Positions 12,766 through 23,272 of a stretch of 64,000 bases of DNA are shown in pieces. Origin of the DNA: Agriotes lineatus. Its lineage: Eukaryota > Arthropoda > Insecta > Coleoptera > Elateridae. How positions within the stretch are numbered: the stretch's first letter is position 1; each line of letters opens with the position of its first letter. A program made the position numbers and the translations under genes. The stretch spans positions 58,797,903-58,861,902 of the forward strand of contig OW679197.1 in NCBI GenBank assembly GCA_940337035.1, given 5' to 3'. Below the pieces are notes generated by a model, which worked only from the letters and a program-made list of their open reading frames with translations, had not been told where the DNA came from and searched no databases.

Positions 12766-15700
12766 ATTAAACGAGTTTATGTGTTAAAAATTCTTTTGCC
12801 GTTTTACTTCGGTTGCACATAGTAACTAGGGTCTAATGCACACAATTTCGAGATTGAGTTGCTTGAGCTTTCTTCTTTGATAATTGGATATCACCCCATC
12901 AAACGTCCCGTATACGGACTCGTTTTTGTCCTGCTCGTAACGCAGTGATCTGAACGTCGTTCCCTCTTTCTTGCACCCATAGCAGCGAATTCTTCTGGGC
13001 CGGCCGAGGAAAGATCACCGCCGCTATATGGGACTATGGTACCTGTCTGCATTCAGTCAAGTTATATGTACTTGTGTATGATTTATGCAGGGATGCCATA
13101 TTGAAATTTTTTATGAACGTTGAAATTAAAAATCCAGCCGCTTTCAGAGACGATAATTTTAGACCGTGATTTTTCATCGTTGTATTTAATCAGAGCGCCT
13201 TCTAAACATTTCCAGGCCTACTTGAGACTACCAAACTTTTTGTCGTAGATTGCACCACGATACGTCATTCTCATTACTATTTGTTTTGTTATGTATCGAT
13301 ACGTGACCTCACGCCATAGGTAGTTCTTAGAATATCCTTTAATTGAATTCCAACCATCGACGTATTTTTTTCTTATTACTGTGCTTTGATTTGACTTTAA
13401 ACTGTAAAAATGACTTGAGAACACCCTTGGTTTAGCACATCTAATTTTTTAAAGGCCATCAATAACAGATTTTATAGCTTGGCTTAGGAAGTGCCGACAA
13501 ATAGTGTAGAATTCTCTCGTAGAATACAATTCCTGCCTGGCTATGATACGTTTCCAAAGCCATCAATTAAAATTCCACTTATCGCGTTATAAGAACTTCG
13601 TTCACCCAATTTTCAGACCATATCGCACCCTGAGCGCCGCTACAATGAAAGCTGCAGCCACTCGAATCCAATACACATTTCAATTGGGCTTTATGCTGGG
13701 GACTATTATTGCTTCCAGACGCAATACGATTTGTCGACCGAAGATGTACTACAGGGAATCGAAATCATGCATTATGAAATGCGATTCGAGCGCCGCAACG
13801 ATGAAGCCTCCCGGACGGAGCCCTCCTCAAATTTTTCTCTCCATTTCGAAATTCCTCGCGGGCAACAATGCCGTCGTAAATTAGAATTCGGGCGAAATTA
13901 AATGAAAGGAACAAACGGCATTCCAGGAGCGACGGTCTCGTGAGGAGGTCGCAGTTGTTACGCTCGCAATAGATTTGGGAAAAATGAGGATTTCTGTAAC
14001 TACAGCTGTAACAACTAAAGAACAAGCACATAGCTTAATGTGGAAAAGGGTCTCCCAGAAAGGAATTACTTCACCTACTATGCTTTTAACAAACGCTTAC
14101 CTGTTGCTGGGATATAGAGTTCCCCGTTTCTAATAATGGAGAAGTTTTTGTTTGTTATACCAATAACGACACATGGAGAGCACCTGATGAACTCTGTATG
14201 TAAACCATCAATTTACATCTAGTTCCATGTATAATATTGCGGTTAGTCGTTTTATTCTAACCCCACTCCCTACTTTGCTGGTTGAAGTTTAGAAAAATAA
14301 GGGTTTAGTGAAAAACTGCGCACCCCGACAACGTCGGCTTGACATTTAAGAAAATTGATTACAAACGATAAACAAGTTTTCAAAAAATCGTTTAGATTGC
14401 AAATTATTCATCGCCCTAGAGAGTGCGCTCGTCTTAAAATTAAATTAAGTTTGGACCTGTAAATATCTGACGGATGACATCCAGTTATTAAAACAGGATC
14501 ATATTTTTCCTCACAATAAGGAGGGATGGCTGGAATCTAATTGATGGATTAGGGACCTGTGACATCCGCCCGACTTGATGGATTAAGTTATATTCCCCAT
14601 TAAAATGCGCGCTTTTGCGACTTGTGGACTTTCCGGGCCTCCCTTTGCCAGGAAGTTTTCTTGATTGGTTGTTACCTGGTATGATGTTACAATTATTATT
14701 AGAAACGGTTTAATTAATTGCCCGAAATAAAGATGTTGGAAATTGTACTTTCAAATTAACGACTGGCTAGGTATGACTCAATCGATCGATAGAAACTTGA
14801 AAATATAGCAAATTCCTAAAAAACAATTTATCTTTTGTAACTGCGGATACTTATCTTTGCTCTTTGTTGTTTTGAATTAACATCATAACTGAATATATCT
14901 AATTTATTAAAATAAATATCAAAGTTATTTGTACATTTGAATTATCCTAAGGTTATATGATAAATTTACCTAACCTAACAGATGCAACCTATACCTAACC
15001 AAACTCGTCTATTCTATTATAACCTAGTAACACACATATGGATCCAAACTTCTTTTGTACTTTCAAAGCTACAGCTTCATCGAATAGGTACTATAAATTG
15101 CGATTTAACTAATTTACCCTAAACTGGCCTAAACTAACACAAGCAACCCAATTCGTCGAATTTAACCTAACCTAACATCGACATATTAACTCGTAAGTCA
15201 ATTTTCATGCCGATTGGTCACCCTAGTCGTTGGACTATTCTTGTTGGGTGTTTTTTTCCAATCTATGCTCCTTTGATAGATTTAGAACTGGTCATAGAAG
15301 CTGAATAAGTTGCAGTTGTAAAGTGCCTAATATTTTTAAATCTACTGCAATGTTCTAAAATGTTTTGTTGCTACTGTCGCCATATTTTACTAATGGCGTT
15401 GCAAGTTGCCATTTTGCTAGGTTCCACAGTTCCTTTCTTTCAAATATGGCGTTGCTAAACTCTTGAAATTAGGCCACTTCAAGCGCCTGTGTGTGGAGCA
15501 GATTGCCTAGATGCTGTATTTTGAATATTTCAAACTGTTGGACCTCTTGAGAGTACGTTGCTCTTTCTTGGTTGCCAGTCTCCTGTTGTCCTCACACACT
15601 TAGACACCTAGGCGCTGTTGTAAAGTGGCAAAGTAATAAAGCGGACCGAACATGTCCAGGTTTCTGGTTGTTATTACCACTCATTGTCTATTCATTCGCC

Positions 15701-18700
15701 AACAATCCCTGAGACGTATCAAAATCTAAGGTATGCGATAAAAATAATACTACGTAATTTAACGTGGAGTAATTAATTTGCAGGGCTCCTTCTATCAGCC
15801 GTTTTGGGCTCGCTTTCACACTAGTATAACCAACATTTCTTGTCGCTATTCTGGGGACGACAAAAGACACGGCATTCGGAACCTTATCTGCAGCATGTTC
15901 GAGGGATAGCGGATTTAGCTTGGTTAGCATTTTCGACGATCGTTCGACGCTGAAGAACTGAAATGGAAGTTAGATATTGCAAACCTCAATGGTGTCCAGC
16001 GATAAGCTTGCTTTTATGAAGCAATAATTGTAATTAATTATAAATACCCTTATTTTTCGAAGGGCCTCTGCGATAAGCGCTGCGTAACGCATTTTATATT
16101 AGGGATTAGTTTTTTGCAATAACCTAATGCAACTTTTCCATTTCAGTGCCTATTTTTACCAGCACAATTTCTGCATACAACTTTAGCATATGTGATCCAT
16201 GTGATACATTCTCGTTTATTTAGATTAGGATTGCGCGAGCAAGAAGCTGTCAACGTACGTGGGCTTAGTGGAAACTGTTGGTTAGACCACCGTCATCGTT
16301 GTCGCAAGACGGTAACTGACGCTTATTTTGTTCCTGTTTATTAACAACTATAAGAGTCACTTATCTAATTCAACTCATGGCAACAATCGGCGAAAATATT
16401 GAGTTAGTCTGAGCTGTGAGTCTATCCAAAAGTTGTAAAATGCGGAAAAATAGGAACAGAACTAGATTAATCTCCTGATTGCTTTGCATATTCAAGCCAT
16501 ATCTTCAGCATTTGCAAAAACATCACGCTCTATTTAGTCAACTATTCACATATTTATGTTGCAGACCAAGTTACAGTAAGTAAGTAATTCGGACAACTTC
16601 AAAAGTGGAACGCGATGCTTTTAGGATTGCCGTAAAATGAAACTCACGTAGATCAAAGTTATGAAAATCTTGTTAGTGAGTACATAAGGCTACATATTCT
16701 GAGTTTTCTAAATGCATTTTCAATTTAGTGGAGTTCCCTAGAATTCAGCTGATCTAGAACTTTCGAAAGACGAATTACAAACTCTTGATTTCGTATTCAA
16801 TTTACTTGGTAATTTTCAGTTCATTCTTGTTTTCGTTATATTCAATAAGTGGCGAGACTCAATATTTCAAATTCGAAAAATCTTTTTCTAGGAAATACTA
16901 AAAAAACGTTAGAAATATATTTTTCTGACAATCTCATATAAATGTGGAATGGTACGCCAAGCGTGCAAAGTGGGGAAAAGCGATGATAACAAAATATATG
17001 ACAGGTGCACACTGGTGAAAAGCCATAACATAAAGTATGAATTGTGAGGATTCATTAATTCAATTGCAGTAATCAACCTCGAAGTTAATTTTGGTGGATT
17101 AAAATACCAGCAAGTAACTATAACAGCCTACTTAGAAGGTCATAAATATTAGAAATGAAATGTTTAACATAAAATATTAACAAAGTAAACAGAGAACTTG
17201 GGCAATTATTTACTACAGCATGTTTCCGTCTGATTATAAATTGGCAAGGTTGCATGTACCCCACTTAATAACTTGAAGCCGGCACGGAAAGCACAAGTTT
17301 TCAGAATAATGGAAGTACGCAGACTTGACAGTCTTGGAGTGTCACATCGCTAATTGTCTTGATGCTTCTCTCAAGATTAATTCGCAGCGTCGCATCCGTT
17401 CGCAAGTTCGTCGTAGTTGCACCACGCAGTACAACGGGCAATTTTGACCGGAAAGTCGGCTGAAAATATATATCAGCCCCGAACAATTTCCCTTGGAATT
17501 CCGACAGACTGACTGATGTAATAATCTATGGAATCTACATTATTAATCGTCCGTGTTCCGCCACATTTGCATTTCTTGAAGGCTCGCTCGAACAATATGG
17601 TAAAATCGCAAATTCAATATAGTTTCTCCGAGGCTCTTCGGTCGGGTCTAATTTTCGCAACTTTGTGATACGACTTAATCGTTGTGGTTGCAAAGTTGCA
17701 AAAGCAGACATGACTAAGAAATTAACACTAAATTAATGTTCGACATGTTTATTCGGTAACAATAGACAGTCGTTTTTACGTTATTAATTCCAAATTCTTC
17801 TTCAAGAAACATAATATCACGAAAAGCTCAAAGGCGGGCGTGTAATACAAAAAAAATTTGTGTCATCCTAAATTAAGGAACAGGTGGCTTTCTCGAGTTT
17901 AAATTAAAAAGCGAGTGGCCTACATAAGATATTTCCAGCAATGGTAAAAGATTACCTTACCCTAATCGTAGAATCCTGTCTTACCACTACGACTCCTTCA
18001 TATAGTAAAAGTAATTTAGCACACAATATAGTTGCGATAATTGCTGCATAATTGCTAATAAACAAACGTAATGAAAAAACAAATTGCCGGCTTATTCTTT
18101 AATTAACGGAGCTTTTCATCTCTTTGAACATGTCCTTGCTCAACTATCCAGCGATAGCAGACACGTCAGGGAGAACATAACAATTTGCAGATCATAAAAG
18201 CAGCGAAATTTGGAATTTTACACCGCCGAGAAGCCTCGTGAAAGTCGCTCTGTATTTGATTTTCCTCTATCTACCGTCTAACACTCCCGCTGTAACTATT
18301 CCGTCCATAACGCTGCGAGTATTTCCTGCTAAATTCAGCCACGAGGGATCCGCGTCTCGCGAAAGGAACAGCGAGGGAGAGCAGGATTCTGGGCTTTCAC
18401 CCTCTGTCAAATTGGAAAATGGGTATAATAGCTACATTCCATAATGGCCTCCTCTGAGCAGCCACGGAAACTTCTCAGACCTCGGGGAAAAATAGTGTGT
18501 GCGCGTAACTAGCACTCAATAAATTCGTAAATGCGTTTAAAAGTTAAGTAAACCCGCGTCTGTCCACCCACGCGCCGCCACCTCATTAAATTTTCAGCTT
18601 GGCGCCTCAGAAATTGTCGGTCTTTTCCCATTTCAGCTACCTTGAAGGCTTGGTGTTTGTTAGAGTTTTTTTGGTTATACGTATCCAACAGACACGGAAA

Positions 18701-20221
18701 TATGCCGGGATAAAATTTGTGTTGCACTGCAGTGTAAAGAATGGAGTGAAGGATCGAATATAACCTAGCCTGTCTCTTATCATAGAACTGCTTGAAACGT
18801 TTGGGGTATGTAGTACTTTAAAAAACTAAGCTACCCATAAGTCTAGACAGAAAGAAAGTCTATCAAAAATGTATTTCGTCAGTTACAATAGACTCTACCG
18901 TTAACAACAAGTTCCGCTTTAAAGTTACAAGTAATGCAGGGAACAATAGAATTGGAATTTTTGGGAATATCGCTAAGGAATAGCTTTCGAAATGATTACA
19001 TCAGACATGCAACAGTATATAATTAAGAATTGCTATCATGAAATGGAGATGGGCTGGGCAGATATATCGATAGCGATGGCTTAAACAACTCTTAGAATAG
19101 AAATTCAAGGAAATAGAAGAACCGATGATTGAAAGAGAGAGTGCCCATTAACTGGATGCAAATAGCTTAAAATATGATTGAGCACATGTGTCACAGATTT
19201 TATTATCTGTACCACTATACAGATAACATATGGTCGTAACATAAGTACGACTTATTTTTCTGAAATAAATCATCTGTTTTTTGGAGGTGTGAGGTGGAGT
19301 GCCCTTGACTCGTATCCTATTGCTTCTTCACTATACATATTGTGCGAGAAAGAAAAATTATCAATTTCCACAGAAAAAACATTTAGAGGAAACAGTACAT
19401 GACTCAAATGGACCAAGCATCAATTGCTTAAAGCAAATGTTTTAAGAATAGAAAACAACAGGCCTTTTGACAATACAGATTTAGACTCAGCCATGCAATG
19501 ACCAAAGCTACTCCAAATACTACAGCTTGTTATGTCATAAAACAAATCCGTGTTGCGTAAGTTTGGGGGCGTGGGACCGACTACCTCCAGCATTCGCGAA
19601 GTCTGCGTAGCAGTACAGTCTGGCGGCAGCGAATCGTACAAATTGGCCAACTGTTACAAATCACGTGAACTTCGGGGTTCGCATCCTCCTAAAATTTAAA
19701 CTTCGCTGCAAGTTCGCGAGCTAAGTAGATCAAAGTAGCTGTCAATATTTCGGGCGGTTTACTGCGGGCGAGCTCCTTCGCAATCGCGGAAATCGCTCAC
19801 CCTAAATTGCCGCTGAAATTCGCAACAGCGGCCACTCGCGACGTCCGAAAAGTTTGAAATGCCAATTAGAAGTTAAAAGCCAGCACGGATTAATGTTGAG
19901 TGGAACTGGGTCGCGTGTTGGTCATTGCGAGATCGTTTCGTGTAATATTCATGTACAGGCTAAATGCTAAAGATTCGATTATTCCGATTATAAGATTTAT
20001 CAGACCATTTATACTAGCAACTTACAATTGACTGTACGAAAATATTCAAATCAAGATTTTCATAAAACACTAAAATAAATATAGAAAACCCTAACAATGG
20101 TATTCGGATATGCCAGGATTTTGTAGGCAGTAGTCTCAAATCGAATCGTGCCTTCCACCTCACATAAATTACATTATTTCGAACTATCATTTTCGTGGTT
20201 CATCTTGAAATCAAGTTGACA
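12766..20221. other. Long stretch without a recognisable gene
   Basis: About 7.4 kb of AT-rich DNA with many short frames, none with a recognisable domain (for example 13543-13884 plus, 15688-15930 minus, 17301-17486 minus, 19178-19402 plus). AACCTAACC-type words cluster at about 14960-15180, as is common in insect intergenic and intronic repeats. If 39691-40182 is an upstream ASPP exon, all of this is intron. I see no RNA gene. Confidence 0.45.
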
Positions 20222-21663
20222 CATCTTTGTACGAATAAACAGTACAGCAAGATTCGTTTAACGTTATAAAGAATATGTCCCTGCATGAATCAACACTACT
20301 AAAAACTCGTTCGTCATTCAGAAGTTAACGGATCTGTCTTTGTATGAATCGACAGCACACAAAAATCCGTTAATCAGCGACTAGTTATAGAATATATATC
20401 TTTGTACGAATATACTGTACAGCAAGATTCGTTCATTGCTGACTAGTTAAAGAGTATGCCCTTGCATTAATATAAAGAGTAGGTACATAAAAATTCGTTC
20501 GTTATTGACTCGTTAACAGATATGTCCTTGTACAATTGAACAGTAATTGGTTAATTATTGACTAGCTAACAGAATTGTCCTTGTATGAATAAAAAGTACA
20601 AGATTTGATCGTTAGTGACTGGGTGTTTATACGAATCAACAGTACACAAAACTTCGTTCGTTAATGACTAGTTATCGATTACGTCTTTGTACGAATAAAC
20701 AGTACAACAAGATTCATTAACGGATATGTACTTGTACAAATCAACAGTACACCAAAATCCGTTGGTCATTGACTCTGACTAGTTAACAGACACGTCTTTA
20801 TACGAATAAACAGTAAAATATTTACTCATTAATGGACATATATTAGTACGAATCAACAAAACAGAAAACATCGGTGTTCGTGAATGACTAGTTACTGAAT
20901 ACCCTTTGTACAAATAAAAAGTACAAGATTAGTTAACGAATATGTACTTATACGAATCAGGGGTACATCAAAATCCGTTTGTTATTGGCCAGTTAACGAA
21001 CATGTCTTTGTACGAATAAGCTGTATAAGATTTGATCATTATTGACTCACTAATGGACATATATGTATACGAATCGATACGAATCGATACGAATCAACAA
21101 TACACAAAACTTCGCCCGTTAATAATTATTTACCGCATACGTGTTTGTACGAATAAACAGTACAGCAAGATTCGTTAATGGATATGTCTGTCTACGAATA
21201 AGCAATACACGATTTGCTTATTATTAATAGATATATCATTGTAAAAATTAAAAGTATACAAAGGTTCGTTAACAATTAGTTACTGAATACGTCTTTGTAC
21301 GAATAAACAGTACAGCAAGATTTGTTAACGTGTCTGTGTACGAATAAGAAGTACAAGATTTGCTCATTATTGACCCCTTTCTGGATATATCATTGTTAAA
21401 AGCAAAAGTACACAAATCATCGCTCGTTAACGACTAGTTACCGAATATGTCTTTGTATGAATAAACAGTATAACAAGATTAGTTAACGAATATGTATTTG
21501 CACGAATCAAAGGTGTATCAAAATGGGAATGTCTTTGTACAAATAAGCAGTACAAGATTTGCTCATTATTGACTCGTTAATGAACATATATATATATATA
21601 CCAACCAACAGTACATAAAACATCGTCCGTTAATGGCTATTTACCGAATACGCTTTGTACGAA
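20222..21663. repeat. Minisatellite family B, block left of the Polinton
   Basis: Tandem degenerate units of about 60 bp with the pattern GTCTTTGTACGAATAAACAG, then TACACCAAGATTCGTT, then GTTATTGACTAGTTAACGGATAT. The array stops at the Polinton boundary and resumes in register on the other side at 38090. Within it, a short run repeats ATACGAATCG three times near 21066-21090. Confidence 0.9.
21658..21663. repeat. Target site duplication, left copy (TACGAA)
   Basis: TACGAA directly precedes the left TIR and is repeated exactly after the right TIR (38090-38095). Six-bp duplications are characteristic of Maverick/Polinton integration. The hexamer is part of the conserved minisatellite unit (TTGTACGAATAAAC). 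Confidence 0.95.
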
Positions 21664-22194
21664 AGTAGAAGTAGGGGCACCACTAATTGGATTATGTCAA
21701 AGGTCAACTCGAATTAAATTGATTGACCTAATTAAATGACCCAATTAAATTCCTCGAATTAAACCGCGGATTAAATTGACCTAATCAAACCGCGAATTAA
21801 ATTACACATATGATCCGCATTGCACATATGACCCGCGAATTAATTTTGATATGTGCTACTGATTAAATTACGCGGCGGCCATTTTTAATTTGCTTCTGGA
21901 ATTACACGGCGGCCATCTTGGTTTTCTGGCGCGAATATTTAAATTTAAATTTTTTTTTCAGATTTTTTTCTAAGTTCAATTTTTTGAATTTAAATCTCCC
22001 GGGTGTCGGCCATCTTGGTTTTCTGGCGCGTATATTTGAATTTAAATTTTCAGATTTTCTTGGTTTTCTGCGCGCGCACCTCTAGCGTATTTTCAAATTT
22101 GCTAATTTAGCGCCCATTTTTGAATTTGATTACTCGCCTCGTTGACATCTGTCTCTCTCGCTGTTGTACTCTCTCGCTCGAATTTATTTAATTT

Positions 22195-22293
22195 AAAAAA
22201 GCTGCTCGTCACGGCTGCTGGTCGGATTTGAACCGACGAGTTTTGCATTTGTAGGCCGAGGTCTTAACCAAGTGAGCTGGCGAAGCGCTCGAG
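22195..22293 (-). ncRNA. tRNA-like Pol III unit in left TIR
   Basis: Mirror copy of the unit at 37459-37558, read on the minus strand. It has an A-box-like CCAGCTCACTTGG, a perfect B box GGTTCAAATCC inside a 5-bp T stem (GTCGG/CCGAC), and a T6 terminator (the A run at 22195-22200 on the plus strand). A four-base D stem pairs at three positions. The segment where an anticodon stem and the 5' acceptor strand should be does not pair. I therefore read it as a tRNA-derived Pol III transcript or pseudo-tRNA, not a working tRNA. Confidence 0.55.
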
Positions 22294-22602
22294 GTTTTAG
22301 GAATTAATCATAGTCACTAGCGAAGCAAGCATAATTTAATACATTTTAAATGTTATTTTCGATTGAAATTTAGTCGTCAGATCGTATCCTTTTGTAATTT
22401 TTTAAAAATTAATTGGACGTAGTTGATGTTATACTAATAAAAGAAAATGTATTTAACAAAACAGCCACATTCCGCTTGTTTTACGAGTCGTTTCCTGGAA
22501 AACATACTGCATCGTGTAATTGTATTCGCTAATTACCAAAGCGCTTTGGATTTAAAGGTTTGAACAGTGTACCACTTCGCTGTTCTGACATTACACTTTC
22601 GT

Positions 22603-22798
22603 ATTCATATTATAATAAATTTTAAATGTTACATTCGACTGAGTTTTAGTTGCCAGATCGATTTATAAATTACAACAGCTAGTTTAAAAATTAAATGTGT
22701 TCATATTATAATAAATTTTAAATGTTATTTTCGACTGAATTTTACTCGCTAGATCGAATTATAAATTACAACAGCTAGTTTAAAAATTAAATGAGCGC
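22603..22798. repeat. 96-bp direct repeat inside the TIR (two copies)
   Basis: Two adjacent copies, each starting TTCATATTATAATAAATTTT and ending ACAGCTAGTTTAAAAATTAAATG, differ at a few positions (GTTGCCAGATCG against CTCGCTAGATCG). A more diverged relative lies just outward at about 22330-22440. The same arrangement exists inverted in the right TIR (about 36957-37150). Confidence 0.8.
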
Positions 22799-22898
22799 AG
22801 TTTGATTCACCTAGTTTCTCTCTTAGTTTATAATAATTTCGTGTATAATATATTTTAAAATTATTTTTATAATTTGCAATATTCTCGTTGTTCCACCC

Positions 22899-23272
22899 TG
22901 CTGGTTAATTTACGCATTAGCTTCTAAATAGGAGTCGTTTGAATTTTGTAAATGCCTTCTAGAACGAGTAGTTTCCTGGACAAAAGCAGGCTGCATTGTT
23001 GTCGAACTCTAACGGTTTAGCCTGGGGCAATGCGTTCAATTGTACGTTTAGAAAACAAGCTGATTCATGTCAGCTTTCTCCTGTTCAAAAGCGCAGTTCC
23101 TTGAAAACGCCTGTTGTGACGTCTAAAAGTCGTTGTGTATATTGCATTGTCATTAGCGTGGAGTGGTGGGGTCCCGAGGTTGAAACTTTCCAATTTAGTG
23201 GAAAGCTAGCCCATTCTTACGTCGCTGTCCGCCTTGTAAGTGTGTTCGCTCGTGTTTTCTTTAAAAACGACC
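22899..23272 (+). promoter_or_regulatory. Polymerase gene leader region, no clear core promoter
   Basis: 374 bp between the left TIR and the chosen polymerase start. A frame crosses it (22996-23367) but lacks an ATG start and overlaps the polymerase exon in another frame, so I treat it as leader. It contains a diverged copy of a TIR block (ACGAGTAGTTTCCTGGACAA here, ACGAGTCGTTTCCTGGAAAA near 22473 in the TIR). I cannot identify a TATA box with confidence. Confidence 0.4.

Larger units (their letters stand above)
21664..22898. repeat. Polinton left terminal inverted repeat (1,235 bp)
   Basis: Begins AGTAGAAGTAGGGGCACC and matches the reverse complement of 36855-38089 along its whole length. 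One substitution was seen by eye (TTTGCTTCTGG here against TTTGCTCCTGG in the other copy). From the tip inward it holds AATTAAATTGACC-type short repeats (about 21710-21830), CACATATGA(T/C)CCGC repeated twice, two GGCCATCTTGGTTTTCTGGCGCG blocks (about 21910 and 22010), the tRNA-like unit, and a 96-bp direct repeat (22603-22798). Polinton TIRs are the replication ends where protein-primed synthesis starts; short subterminal repeats may serve as binding sites, but that role is inference. Confidence 0.97.

Noticed and set aside
22195..22293. Calling the TIR unit a functional tRNA
   Set aside because: I could not form the acceptor or anticodon stem in any frame of the cloverleaf; only the internal promoter, T stem and part of the D stem hold.
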